From positions 3,604,934 through 3,668,933 of the forward strand of contig NC_019703.1 of NCBI RefSeq assembly GCF_000317045.1: DNA of 64,000 bases, in the 5' to 3' direction. Both the position numbers and the translations under genes were made by a program. Origin of the DNA: Geitlerinema sp. PCC 7407 (GTDB lineage: Bacteria > Cyanobacteriota > Cyanobacteriia > PCC-7407). Positions 17,236-26,439 of this stretch are shown piece after piece. Under the pieces are notes generated by a model. It was not told the origin of the DNA, did no database searches, and worked only from the letters and a program-made list of their open reading frames with translations. Position 1 is the stretch's first letter. Each line of letters opens with the position of its first letter.

Positions 17236-18051
17236 AACGGCGGCGGCCATTCCCCAAAAAATCCACTGGGGGTCATAGTGCAGGCGATCGCCCAGTGCTG
17301 GATCGGTCGCTTTGAGATAGCGATGGAGCGCAGCCCCGTCGCCGCCGGTGAGGGCCAGGGCGCTGGTGGGGTAGCGCTGGAGCCAGTCGCCCACAAAGTC
17401 CCGCACTCCCGCCACCACCGTGTAGACAATGCCGCTCTGAATGGCGGCCGCTGTCTGGGTCGCCCAGCGCGGCGGCAGCGCGTCTGGCAGCAGGGTGTGG
17501 GGCAGGGCCGCGGTTTGGTGGGCCAAACTGCGAAACTGGAGCCCCAGTCCAGGCAAAATCGCGCCCCCCGTCAGATGGCGATCGCCGTCTGCGCCGGTCA
17601 GGGTCAGGGCCGTTCCTGCGTCGATGACCAGCGCCGGAAACCCCAGGCGATCGCCCACGCCCACGAGGGCCAAGGCCCGATCAATGCCGAGAGTCGGGTA
17701 GCAGCCTTGCAGCAGCAGATCATTCAGGGTGATGGCGGCATATTCGGGGTAGTGACGCCACAGGTCCATTTGGGCGGGCACCACCGAAGCCGCCCGCAGG
17801 GGCAGTCCCGGCGGCAGCGCTAGGCCCTGGGGCAAAAAGTCTGGGGGAATTTGGCCAGCTGCCAAGATAGGAGCGATTGCTCCTAAGGAGGCCAGATCGC
17901 CATGGGGTGTATCCCAAGTGCGCTGGAGAGCGCTAGCCTGAAAGAGCGCCCAGTGCAAACGAGAATTGCCCATCATCAGCGCGAGCCACGCGCAGACATC
18001 CGGGCGATCGCTGTTGGCTAAATTTCCATTAGCATTAGCTCTGCTTAACAT
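17221..18051 (-). CDS. coaX: Type III pantothenate kinase
   Basis: A 276-residue ASKHA-fold kinase making 4'-phosphopantothenate, the first step of CoA synthesis. Motifs are the N-terminal LALMMGNSRLHW (about 23-34), VIDAGTALTLT (about 142-152), and GGAILPGL (about 161-168). The first motif usually reads DxGNT/S; here Met replaces the Asp, as may be common in cyanobacterial forms. Its 3' end overlaps the pseudo-hydrolase gene by 15 bp. It is divergent from flv3 with 106 bp between. Confidence 0.87.
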   Translation of the reverse strand: MLSRANANGNLANSDRPDVCAWLALMMGNSRLHWALFQASALQRTWDTPHGDLASLGAIAPILAAGQIPPDFLPQGLALPPGLPLRAASVVPAQMDLWRHYPEYAAITLNDLLLQGCYPTLGIDRALALVGVGDRLGFPALVIDAGTALTLTGADGDRHLTGGAILPGLGLQFRSLAHQTAALPHTLLPDALPPRWATQTAAAIQSGIVYTVVAGVRDFVGDWLQRYPTSALALTGGDGAALHRYLKATDPALGDRLHYDPQWIFWGMAAAVLGRA

Positions 18052-18087
18052 AAATATAATCTATCTCAATAGGTATTCTTACCAGTT

Positions 18088-18093
18088 TATAAT
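18088..18093 (+). promoter_or_regulatory. Possible -10 box of flv3
   Basis: A perfect TATAAT in a local AT-rich patch, 65 bp before the flv3 ATG. No good -35 hexamer lies at the standard spacing, which suggests an activated promoter if real. Confidence 0.3.
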
Positions 18094-18157
18094 GGGTGAT
18101 AGAAATCTTTACGCAATTCTCAGCGAAGCGTAGGCGTCAAACAATAGGAGGCAAGGC

Positions 18158-19885
18158 ATGGTGGCACTGACCGACGCGACTCAGCGTCGCCTGACGATCC
18201 AGGTGGCTGATATTGCTCCCCAGACCCGGACGATTCGGTCCCTGGACTGGGACCGCGATCGCTTCGACATTGAGTTTGGCCTCCAGAACGGCACCACCTA
18301 CAACTCCTATCTGATCGAGAGCGACAAGGTCGCCCTGATCGACACCTCCCACGCCAAGTTTCGCGAGCTGTACCTCGAGACTCTCCAGGGGCTGATTGAC
18401 CCGGCCAAGATTGACTACTTGGTGATCAGCCACACCGAGCCGGACCACAGCGGCCTGGTGCGAGACGTGCTGGAGCTGGCCCCCAACGCCACCGTCGTCG
18501 GCTCCAAGGTGGCCATTCAGTTCCTCGAAGATTTGGTCCACCGCCCCTTTGAGCGGCAGATCGTCAAAAACGGCGATCGCATCGATTTGGGCCAGGGCCA
18601 CGAGCTGGAATTTGTGATCGCGCCCAATCTCCACTGGCCGGACACCGCCTTCACCTACGACCACGGCACCCAGACCCTCTTCACCTGCGATGCCTTTGGT
18701 CTGCACTATTGCAGCGAGGCGACCTTTGACGAAGATCTGGCCAGCATCGAGCCGGACTATCGCTTTTACTATGAGTGCCTGATGGCGCCCAATGCCCGCT
18801 CGGTCCTCTCGGCCCTCAAGCGGATGGACCCCCTCGGCCCGATCCAGACCATCGCCAACGGCCACGGCCCCATCCTGCACCACAACGTCGAGGAGCTGGT
18901 GGGTCGCTATCGCACCTGGAGCCAGGCCAAGGCGAAAGCCGAAACGCAGGTGGCGGTGTTCTATGTGTCGGACTACGGCTACAGCGATCGCCTTACCCAG
19001 GCGATCGCCCGCGGCATCACCAAAACCGATGTCGCCGTAGAAATGATGGATCTCAAGTCAGCAGACCCCCAGGAAGTCCAAGAGCTGGTGGGCCGCTCGG
19101 CTGGCTTGGTGATCAGCCTGCCCCCCGTTGCCAGCGCCCAAACCCAGACGTCGCAGGCCTCTTTGAGCACCATTTTGGCGGCGGCTCACAGCAAGCAGTC
19201 CTTTGGCCTGGTGGAGTCCTACGGCGGCGACGATGAGCCCATCGATCCGCTGGTCAACCAGCTGCGCGACCTGGGCCTCACCGAGGCATTTCCGGCCATC
19301 CGGATCAAGGAAACGCCCCAGGAGTCGATTTATCAGCGCTGCGAAGAGTCCGGGACCGACTTGGGCCAGTTCCTCAACCGCGATCGCAGCATTCAGCAGA
19401 TGAAGTCGCTGGATGCCGACCTCGACAAGGCCCTCGGACGCCTCAGCGGCGGTCTCTACATCATCACCGCGCGCAAGGGCGGCCTGAGCAGCGCCATGCT
19501 GGCCTCTTGGGTTTCCCAGGCGAGCTTCAAGCCTTTGGGCTTCACGATCGCTGTAGCCAAGGACCGAGCCATCGAGTCGCTGATGCAGGTGGGCGATCGC
19601 TTTGTGCTGAACGTCCTGGAGGAGGGCAAGCACCTGGGCCTGATGAAGCATTTCCTCAAGCGGTTCCCGCCGGGGGCCGATCGCTTTGCGGGCGTGAAGA
19701 CCCAAACCGCTGACAATGGCTCGCCTATTTTGACCGATGCCCTGGCCTATCTGGAGTGTGAAGTCGCCAGCCGAATGGAGTGCAGCGACCACTGGCTGGT
19801 CTACAGCACGGTGCAGGCAGGCCGGGTTTCCAACCCGGAGGGCGTGACGGCAATTCACCACCGCAAAGTGGGCAACCACTACTAG
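18158..19885 (+). CDS. flv3: Flavodiiron protein Flv3-type
   Basis: A 575-residue class C flavodiiron protein: metallo-beta-lactamase-like domain (about 30-255), flavodoxin domain (about 262-400), and flavin-reductase domain (about 430-575). With Flv1 it reduces O2 to water with electrons from the acceptor side of PSI, protecting under fluctuating light. The diiron ligands look complete: His92, Glu94 and Asp96 in SHTEPDHSG, His in NLHWPD, Asp in TCDAFGLH, and His in NGHGPI. This marks the catalytic Flv3 partner. A ribosome site (AGGAGG) precedes ATG 18158. A terminator follows before flv1. Confidence 0.92.
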   Translation: MVALTDATQRRLTIQVADIAPQTRTIRSLDWDRDRFDIEFGLQNGTTYNSYLIESDKVALIDTSHAKFRELYLETLQGLIDPAKIDYLVISHTEPDHSGLVRDVLELAPNATVVGSKVAIQFLEDLVHRPFERQIVKNGDRIDLGQGHELEFVIAPNLHWPDTAFTYDHGTQTLFTCDAFGLHYCSEATFDEDLASIEPDYRFYYECLMAPNARSVLSALKRMDPLGPIQTIANGHGPILHHNVEELVGRYRTWSQAKAKAETQVAVFYVSDYGYSDRLTQAIARGITKTDVAVEMMDLKSADPQEVQELVGRSAGLVISLPPVASAQTQTSQASLSTILAAAHSKQSFGLVESYGGDDEPIDPLVNQLRDLGLTEAFPAIRIKETPQESIYQRCEESGTDLGQFLNRDRSIQQMKSLDADLDKALGRLSGGLYIITARKGGLSSAMLASWVSQASFKPLGFTIAVAKDRAIESLMQVGDRFVLNVLEEGKHLGLMKHFLKRFPPGADRFAGVKTQTADNGSPILTDALAYLECEVASRMECSDHWLVYSTVQAGRVSNPEGVTAIHHRKVGNHY

Positions 19886-19984
19886 TTCTGCCCAGGCCCA
19901 AGGGCGGTGATTTCTAGAGGCGATCGCCCGGTTATTCGAAGCGATCGCCTGCCTCCGCCCGACGGCAAGCTTTATTGCTCCTAG

Positions 19985-20012
19985 ACTTTCGGCTCTGAAG
20001 CCGAAAGTTTCC
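19985..20012 (+). terminator. Hairpin between flv3 and flv1
   Basis: A 10-bp perfect stem (ACTTTCGGCT at 19985-19994 with AGCCGAAAGT at 19999-20008, loop CTGA) followed by a short T-rich stretch. It lies only 38 bp before the flv1 start, so it may lower read-through from flv3 into flv1. Confidence 0.65.
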
Positions 20013-20046
20013 TTTATCTCAGCTCAGCGATTTTTTTGGTGCGCCC

Positions 20047-21771
20047 ATGGTTCTCTCTGCTTCCCAGACTCGCCAACGCGACGTTCAGGTTTTCCCCATC
20101 GCCACGGACACCTTTGCCCTGCGATCGCGCAGCTGGAGTCGCCTCCGCTTTGAGATTGAGTACGCTCGCGAGCGCGGCACCACCGCCAATGCTTACTTGA
20201 TTCAGGGCGATCGCCTGGCCCTGATTGACCCGCCCGGCGAAACCTTCACCGACACCTTCTTGAGCGTCCTAGAGCAGCGCCTCGACCTGAAAACGCTGAG
20301 CTACATCGTGCTGGGCCACAGCAACCCCAATCGCGTCGCCACCCTCAAGGCCCTGATCGAAAAGGCCCCCCAGGCAACCATTGTCTGCTCCAACCCCGGG
20401 GCGATCGCCCTGCGCAATAGCTTCCCCGACTGCCCCAGTCCCCTGATGGTGGTCAAGGGCGAAGAAACCCTCGATCTCGGCCAAGGGCACGTTCTCCAGT
20501 TTATTCCGGTGCCCACGCCGCGCTGGCCCGATGGCCTGTGCACCTACGACCCCAAAACTGAGGTCCTCTTCAGCCACAAGTTCTTTGGGGCTCACCTGTG
20601 CAGCGACCAGGTCTTTGACGAAGGCTGGAGCATCTTTGTCGACGATCGCCGCTACTACTACGACTGCTTGATGGCGCCCAATGCGCGCCAGGTTCTCAAC
20701 GATCTCGATCGCCTCAGCGAGCTCTCGATTCGCTTTTATGCCCCTGTCCACGGGCCCATGGTCCGCGACGGCCTCACAGAGCTGACCCACGCTTACCGCC
20801 AGTGGAGCCAGCAGCAGAGCACCCAGGACATTCACGTCGCTCTCCTGTACGCCTCGGCCTACGGCAACACCGCTACCCTCGCCCAGGCGATCGCCCGCGG
20901 CCTGACCAAGGCAGGCGTCAGCGTCGAGTCCATCAACTGCGAATTTGCCGAACCCGCCGAAATTCAGGCCGCCATCGAGAAGAGCGCTGGATTTATCATC
21001 GGCTCTCCCACCCTCGGCGGCCACGCTCCCACCCCCGTCCAGACCGCCCTGGGCATCATCCTCTCCACCGCCAACAAGAGCCAGCTAGCCGGTGCCTTTG
21101 GCTCCTTTGGCTGGAGCGGCGAGGCCATTGACCTGCTAGAAAACAAGCTCAAGGACGCGGGATTTAGCTTCGGCTTTGAGCCGATCCGGGTGAAGTTCAA
21201 GCCAGACGAGAAAACCCTCAAATTCTGCGAAGAAGCGGGCACAGACTTTGCCCAAGCGCTGAAAAAAGCCAAGAAAGTCAAAGCCCCCCGCCAGCCTGCC
21301 AGCAACGTCGAGCAGGCGGTCGGGCGCATCGTCGGCTCTCTGTCTATCGTCACCGCTCAGCAAGGCGAGGTCAGCAGCGCCATGCTTGCCTCCTGGGTCT
21401 CCCAGGCGACCTTCAACCCGCCGGGCCTGACGGTCGCCGTCGCCAAGGAGCGCGCCATCGAAGCGCTGATCTACCCAGGCACGCGGTTTGTGCTGAATGT
21501 CTTGGCTGAAGGCCAGCATTTGGGCCTGATGAAGCATTTTCTCAAGCCTTTTAGCCCCGGAGAAAATCGCTTTGAGGGAGTGGAGACAGACACTGCCAGC
21601 AACGGCGCTCCCATTCTCAAGGACGCCCTAGCTTACCTGGAGTGCTCGGTCCAGAGCCGCCTGGAGTGCGGTGATCACTGGGTGGTCTACGCCAAGGTCG
21701 ACGCGGGCCAGGTCTTCGACGCCAATGGCAAAACGGCGGTTCACCAGCGCAAGAGCGGGACTCACTACTAA
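20047..21771 (+). CDS. flv1: Flavodiiron protein Flv1-type
   Basis: A 574-residue flavodiiron protein with the same three domains as its neighbour. Its metal site is degenerate: HxExD is replaced by His91-x-Asn93-x-Asn95-Arg96, the next His by Arg (PTPRWPD), and the Asp by Lys (FSHKFFG), although the last HGP motif remains. Known Flv1 proteins have this pattern and work as the heterodimer partner of Flv3. Tandem placement after flv3 fits that pairing. Flavodoxin domain about 262-405, flavin-reductase domain about 430-574. Confidence 0.9.
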   Translation: MVLSASQTRQRDVQVFPIATDTFALRSRSWSRLRFEIEYARERGTTANAYLIQGDRLALIDPPGETFTDTFLSVLEQRLDLKTLSYIVLGHSNPNRVATLKALIEKAPQATIVCSNPGAIALRNSFPDCPSPLMVVKGEETLDLGQGHVLQFIPVPTPRWPDGLCTYDPKTEVLFSHKFFGAHLCSDQVFDEGWSIFVDDRRYYYDCLMAPNARQVLNDLDRLSELSIRFYAPVHGPMVRDGLTELTHAYRQWSQQQSTQDIHVALLYASAYGNTATLAQAIARGLTKAGVSVESINCEFAEPAEIQAAIEKSAGFIIGSPTLGGHAPTPVQTALGIILSTANKSQLAGAFGSFGWSGEAIDLLENKLKDAGFSFGFEPIRVKFKPDEKTLKFCEEAGTDFAQALKKAKKVKAPRQPASNVEQAVGRIVGSLSIVTAQQGEVSSAMLASWVSQATFNPPGLTVAVAKERAIEALIYPGTRFVLNVLAEGQHLGLMKHFLKPFSPGENRFEGVETDTASNGAPILKDALAYLECSVQSRLECGDHWVVYAKVDAGQVFDANGKTAVHQRKSGTHY

Positions 21772-21803
21772 GACTTCTGAGGCCGCGCTGGCTCGCTCAG
21801 GCT

Positions 21804-22724
21804 TTAGCCAGCGCGGGCGGTCCGGGCCGACTGGGGCGGGCGATCGCTCTCTAGATAGACCGTCACGTCCACCGGCCCGTAGGCGCTGCGCAGCGCCTGC
21901 TCGATACGCTCCAAAATCAAGCGAGTCGCCCCGGCATACTCGGGGTGAATCACCGCGTGCAGCTCGATCCAGACCTGGCGGCCCACCACGCCCCGCGAAC
22001 GAATGCGGTAGCAGTGGATCACGCCCTGGACCGGGCGGAGGGTTTGGGCGATCGCCTCGGGCGCGATCGCCACGTGGCGGACCAGCAGCGGCAACTGCCA
22101 GCGCAAGATTTGCCAGTAGCTCAAGATGGCGCTGATCACAAAGGCGATCGCCAAGAAACCATCCAGCCAGTGCCAGCCTCGCCAAATTCCCATCAGCCCC
22201 AGCAGCACTGTCCCCCCCGGCCAAGCCGCCTGGATCGAAAAGCTGGCATTGTGCTGGAGCGCTTCGTCTTGGAGCACCGTCGCCTGATAGCGCTCAAAGA
22301 AGCCGGAGCACAGGCCCACAACCCAAACCACCACCATGAGCTGAATCAGCGGCGAGTTGATGGTGGGCACCGGCAAAAAGGTCGTCCCGCGCTGGAGGGC
22401 CATGAGCTGCTGCACGCCCAGGCCCGCGAGATTGAAGCCCCCAAACCCCAGAACTGCCGCCATCACCAGCACGAGAGTACTTTCGCGCAGGCCGTGGCCG
22501 TGGACGCTGCGCTCCGTGCGATCGCCCTGTGCCGCGATCGCCAGCAGCGTGAGGATCGTGCCAAACGCCCCCAGCAGGCTGTGCAGGGACTCCGCCAGCA
22601 AGCTCAGCGACTGGGCCGCCCAGCCGATCCACACCTTAATCACAAACATCAAAATCGTCAGCCAAAGGGTCGCCAACAATACTCGTTGACTCGCGCGGCG
22701 ACGGCTCTTTGACTCAAGCATCAC
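21804..22724 (-). CDS. CDF-like membrane protein with missing metal ligands
   Basis: A 306-residue protein with the cation-diffusion-facilitator plan: about five to six membrane helices (20-230) and a C-terminal cytoplasmic ferredoxin-like domain (about 225-295). The two HxxxD metal motifs are altered. In the first, AESLHSLLG, Gly replaces Asp; in the second, LQHNASF, Phe replaces Asp. The usual zinc or manganese site is therefore incomplete. It may transport something else, or have another role. It is convergent with flv1 (32 bp between stops). Confidence 0.8.
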   Translation of the reverse strand: MMLESKSRRRASQRVLLATLWLTILMFVIKVWIGWAAQSLSLLAESLHSLLGAFGTILTLLAIAAQGDRTERSVHGHGLRESTLVLVMAAVLGFGGFNLAGLGVQQLMALQRGTTFLPVPTINSPLIQLMVVVWVVGLCSGFFERYQATVLQDEALQHNASFSIQAAWPGGTVLLGLMGIWRGWHWLDGFLAIAFVISAILSYWQILRWQLPLLVRHVAIAPEAIAQTLRPVQGVIHCYRIRSRGVVGRQVWIELHAVIHPEYAGATRLILERIEQALRSAYGPVDVTVYLESDRPPQSARTARAG

Positions 22725-23420
22725 TTAGACAAGTTGCCACAGAAATTCACCACTCATTTGGTCTGAGCCTGCACCGTCGGCCCGCTAGGCCCCTGCGCAG
22801 ACGTTTGTACGAGCACAAGGAATCAAACCCTCAGAAATGCGCCGGACACGCTTGGGGCGCCCTCATCCCAGGGAACCGCCCCGCAGATTCGCCGCCCGCA
22901 GTCGTTCACGCTACAGCCGTTCCCACGGCTTCGCCTGGGGACGCACCTTTATCAGATCGGATACGAGATACGGCTCACGCTTCTAGGGGGATGCCCTGCA
23001 ATGCGCCAAAAATCACGTTGAGTTTAGGCTGGAATCTACGGGTAATGTCAACTAGTTCTAGCGTCTCGAAACACTAACGCTGTCAGGCGATCGCGTCTTT
23101 TCGTTCTGCCACGCTTACCAGTACCGTCGACTGAGCCAGCATCTCAGCGAATTCATAGCACCTCATGGCCACAGCCTACGGACTTTAGCACCGATCGGGG
23201 AACACATCAGACTTTGATTGCCACACGCAGGGGCGATCGCAGGCTCGCCATCTGGGCTGTTACGCTCATATTGCCGAGGGCTTTTCATTCCCTCTTAAAT
23301 TACGTCGGGCCGTCCCCCCTCAGAGTGAGGGCTCACGCCCCTCGCTGAGGGCGATCGCCCCTGTCCGCGAGCCCGCATCCCGATACTTCTATCCCCTCGC
23401 CGTTTCCTCCATCCACTCCC
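22725..23420. other. Long intergenic region
   Basis: A 696-bp region between the CDF-like gene and the HAD gene (divergent). Short open frames exist but none resembles a known protein or has a good ribosome site. No RNA motif recognised. Confidence 0.4.
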
Positions 23421-24245
23421 ATGGCCCAAACTGACATTCAGCTCCTGCTGCTCGACATCGACGGCACCATCGCCGGCCAATCCAACACCATTCGCGAACC
23501 GGTGCTCAAAGCCATCCAGGCAGCCCAGGCCAAAGGGGTCCAAGTTGGCATCGCCACCGGGCGCATGTACCAATCTGCCTTGCGCTTCTATGAGGCCGTT
23601 GGCTCTGTCCTGCCCCTTGCCGCCTACCAGGGAGCTTGGATTCAGGACCCCCGCACCAGCACCGTCCACCATCATCTGCCCGTCAGCTGCGCGATCGCCG
23701 GTCAGCTGCTCGATCACTTCGAGGAGCCACCTCTACGAGACGCCCTCTCCGTCCACTTCTACATCAACGATCAGCTCTACGTCCGTGAGCTCACCCCAGA
23801 AACGCGACTCTACGCCGAGCGCTCCCAGATCACGCCCGTCGTCGTCGGGGACCTGCGCACCGTCTTTCCCCAGCAGCCCACCAAAATCCTGGCCCTGAGC
23901 AAAGACACCGAGATGATCGGGACGCTCCTGGGCGGCCTCCAGCAGCGCTATACGCCCGCTGAGCTCTACCTCACCTCCTCAGTTGCCAGCTTCTTTGAGG
24001 CCACACACCCCACCGCCAACAAAGGCACCGCAGCCGCCTTCATCGCCGAAAAGCTCCTGGGGCTCTCAGCCGAGCAGGTGATGACGGTCGGGGACAACTT
24101 CAATGATGTGGAAATGCTGCAATATGCGGGGATTGGCGTCGCAATGGGCGATGCGCCAGAGGCGGTCAAGGCCTGCGCCGACTGGGTTGCACCCAGCGTT
24201 GAAGCGGACGGCGTCGTGGCGGCGATCGAAGAATTTATTTTGTAG
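23421..24245 (+). CDS. Cof-type HAD-superfamily phosphatase
   Basis: A 274-residue class IIB HAD hydrolase. Motif I is LLLDIDGTI (9-17) with both Asp residues, motif II is IATGRM, the Lys of motif III is in HPTANKGTA, and motif IV is MTVGDNFNDVEML (about 224-236). The cap domain lies between motifs II and III. Such enzymes hydrolyse sugar phosphates or flavin mononucleotides; the substrate cannot be told. Start ATG 23421. Convergent with the DALR gene. Confidence 0.9.
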   Translation: MAQTDIQLLLLDIDGTIAGQSNTIREPVLKAIQAAQAKGVQVGIATGRMYQSALRFYEAVGSVLPLAAYQGAWIQDPRTSTVHHHLPVSCAIAGQLLDHFEEPPLRDALSVHFYINDQLYVRELTPETRLYAERSQITPVVVGDLRTVFPQQPTKILALSKDTEMIGTLLGGLQQRYTPAELYLTSSVASFFEATHPTANKGTAAAFIAEKLLGLSAEQVMTVGDNFNDVEMLQYAGIGVAMGDAPEAVKACADWVAPSVEADGVVAAIEEFIL

Positions 24246-24274
24246 GGCGCGAAAATCTGAAATTTAAAATCAGA

Positions 24275-24315
24275 AAGGGCACCGACGACTGGCCGTGTTT
24301 CGTCTCGGTGCCCTT
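24275..24315. terminator. Hairpin between convergent HAD and DALR genes
   Basis: An 11-bp perfect stem (AAGGGCACCGA at 24275-24285 with TCGGTGCCCTT at 24305-24315) with a long loop. On the minus strand it is followed by TCTGATTTT, so it is more convincing as the terminator of the DALR gene. Confidence 0.6.
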
Positions 24316-24414
24316 ACTGGTTCGCTCCTCACACTGATAGAACTATAGCGGAAGCACTCGGGAATTGTCACCCCCTAGAAAGTAAATTTTGCTCAACGCC
24401 GCCGCAGTCCAGGG

Positions 24415-25293
24415 TCAGAGGGAGTCGGGAGCCACGCTAGCAAGGGGCATTTCGAGCAGGTAGCGCAGGATCTGCTGGGTCAGCCAGACCAAACCCAGTC
24501 GGGCCTCTGCGATCGCCCGCTGATCGTGCCGGACTGCCTCAACGATTCGCACCGCTCCATAAAAGGCCAGAAAAGCCTCAGAGAGGGCGATCGCCGCCTG
24601 GGTGAGATCTCGGGCGCGCTTCCACTCGGCCAGGGCGAGGCGATCGCTCAGGTGGACCAGGTGCCACACCAGGGCCCGCTCCGCCGGATGCTGCAAGACA
24701 ACCTGGGCATCCCAAAGCGCGATCGCCCCCCGGGACTCCGCCAGCCACTCTAGGCCCAGATCGGCCCCCAGGCGCAGCAATGAGCAGCAGCGCGCATGGC
24801 TGTACTGCAACCTGAACAAGTCATGTTTGCTCAAGGCATCACTCCAACTCGCCGCTCGTCCGGACAAAAAAACACTTTCTGGAGGCTCCAGCGGGAACTT
24901 ATTAGCCCATTGCTGCGTCTGCGAGTGAAACCAAGCGATAACTCCCTGAGGTTTTACTCGAAAATACAGCCAAGTCTCATTGACAAGAAAAATCTCAATT
25001 TCTTGCCAGATCCAGGTGCTCCCAGCTTCTGGGATTTTTTCGAGTCTGCTAGTATTTGACTCCTGTAATAACGACTGAATTCGAGAGGCGATATCAGGAA
25101 TCGGTTGATCCAAAAACCGAGCCTGCTGAAGGGCGATCGCGGAGCTATATTTGATCTCCGCTGTATCCTCAACTTGTTTTAAGCCACGCCCCAGAATCGA
25201 CTCATCGGTAGCGCCGAGAGCCCCCAGCGTTAGATTCAGTTTTTCGAGAGAAATTTTGAGCTGCTCTAGAATCAAGCTTTTGAGCGAAAACAC
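24415..25293 (-). CDS. Stand-alone DALR (ArgRS-like) anticodon-binding protein
   Basis: A 292-residue protein. The C-terminal part (about 165-292) has the DALR pattern of arginyl-tRNA synthetase, including LQYSHARCCSLLRLG (about 162-176), helices rich in Leu/Ala, and a final LPMASV-like end (LEMPLASVAPDS). The N-terminal 100 residues (LILEQLKISLEKLNLTL and the DIASRIQ region) recall the tRNA-binding N-terminal domain of ArgRS. There is no HIGH or KMSKS motif and no catalytic core. It may bind tRNA or assist another protein; its function is unknown. Confidence 0.75.
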   Translation of the reverse strand: MFSLKSLILEQLKISLEKLNLTLGALGATDESILGRGLKQVEDTAEIKYSSAIALQQARFLDQPIPDIASRIQSLLQESNTSRLEKIPEAGSTWIWQEIEIFLVNETWLYFRVKPQGVIAWFHSQTQQWANKFPLEPPESVFLSGRAASWSDALSKHDLFRLQYSHARCCSLLRLGADLGLEWLAESRGAIALWDAQVVLQHPAERALVWHLVHLSDRLALAEWKRARDLTQAAIALSEAFLAFYGAVRIVEAVRHDQRAIAEARLGLVWLTQQILRYLLEMPLASVAPDSL

Positions 25294-25645
25294 ATCAGTA
25301 ATCGTTGTGGTCTAAATTGTTCATCCAAATAACTCAAATCCATCTTTTGATAGTGGTACTCTCTCCGTAGCCAGATTCATATTAATGGCTACATGTATCC
25401 CTTCAGAAATCACGCAGTTAAATTCTGCATCGGGACCCTGTTTGGATCATCAATTCTCCCTAGTTGTTAGCTAAGATGGCTGTAAAGATCACCACACAGA
25501 CGATTCGCTGATTGATCAGCCGCTCTGTGACCTGAGGGTTTGAGGGGTTCACAGACAAGTCACGATTGGAGCGTCGCAATCACCAAATCCTTTGGGACAT
25601 TCAACGACGTACATTGAACATCTGATAAAGCTTCCTTGAGATCTT
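25294..25645. other. AT-rich divergent control region
   Basis: A 352-bp region between the DALR gene (minus) and the Crp-type gene (plus), AT-rich at 25300-25480. No gene; promoters for both are expected here. Confidence 0.4.
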
Positions 25646-26338
25646 ATGCATTCTGTACCCTCTCCTATAGAGGCATCTCGCCCCTTCTTGACTTGGCAAC
25701 GCATCCTTGACTGGTCCCAGGAGCACTATCGCTGTCGAACGTTCAGTAAGGATGAGCGAATTCCTGCCCGTCCAGGTCTTTTGTACTTGGTTCAGCGGGG
25801 CTCGGTGAGGCTGGTGAGCACGGCCCAGGTCAGCGCAAGCCAAAACAGCTCGGTGTCCCGTTTGCCCCACATCAGTCCTGAGGAAGCCTTTCTGGGCTTT
25901 GTGGGAGCAGGCCAGCCTTTTGAGATTGTGGCTCAGTCGCCTTTCACCCTCCAGAGCTATGCCCACGTTGATCAGACGGTGGTGCTGTGGATGTACTGGC
26001 ACGATCTCGACAATTGGCCGCATTTTCGCCGGGAAGTGCTCGATGCTTTTCGCTACCAGCACCAGCGGAAGCTGCTGTGGCTCAGCACGCTGGGACAGCG
26101 GCGCACGATCGATCGCCTTTTGGGCTTTTTGACGCTGCTGATTGAGGAGTACGGAGAGCCTTGTGAGACGGGCTATTGCCTGCCGTGGTCGCTGACCCAT
26201 GCCCAGATTGGGAGCGCGATCGGCTCGACGCGGGTGACGGTGACGCGTCTGATGGGCAAGCTCAAGCAGCGGGGCTTGATTCGCATTCAGGACGACAATC
26301 TGATTTGTCTGCCAGCGGATTCGGTGCCGCGGCGCTAG
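25646..26338 (+). CDS. Crp/Fnr-family transcription regulator
   Basis: A 230-residue regulator. The N-terminal part (about 20-125) is a cupin-like effector domain with a GLLYLVQRGSVRLV core. A dimerisation helix follows, then a winged helix-turn-helix (about 180-225) with LTHAQIGSAIGSTRVTVTR as recognition region. The cAMP-binding motif FGExxL-[L/I]-x7-RxA is absent, so it does not look like a cAMP receptor. The ligand and targets are unknown. A strong terminator follows. Confidence 0.87.
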   Translation: MHSVPSPIEASRPFLTWQRILDWSQEHYRCRTFSKDERIPARPGLLYLVQRGSVRLVSTAQVSASQNSSVSRLPHISPEEAFLGFVGAGQPFEIVAQSPFTLQSYAHVDQTVVLWMYWHDLDNWPHFRREVLDAFRYQHQRKLLWLSTLGQRRTIDRLLGFLTLLIEEYGEPCETGYCLPWSLTHAQIGSAIGSTRVTVTRLMGKLKQRGLIRIQDDNLICLPADSVPRR

Positions 26339-26394
26339 TAGTCTCTCGCCGCTGATCGAGCACCCGATGCTGGCGGCTCTGTTTTAAAGAGTTT

Positions 26395-26429
26395 AAAAAG
26401 CCACTGATTTTCAAACAGTGGCTTTTTTT
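26395..26429. terminator. Terminator between Crp-type gene and kinase gene
   Basis: Stem AGCCACTG (26399-26406) with CAGTGGCT (26416-26423), extended by an A-run on the left and TTTTTTT on the right. It can serve both convergent genes. Confidence 0.87.
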
Positions 26430-26439
26430 GTGAACTGCT

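Noticed and set aside
22709-23077. 122-codon plus-strand open frame in the long spacer
   Set aside because: Begins inside the CDF-like gene on the other strand; composition irregular and no family pattern.
24315-24345. CTCCTCACAC motif after a hairpin, recalling the small RNA Yfr1
   Set aside because: The 3' stem-loop terminator that must follow the motif in Yfr1 is missing, and the location between convergent genes does not fit.
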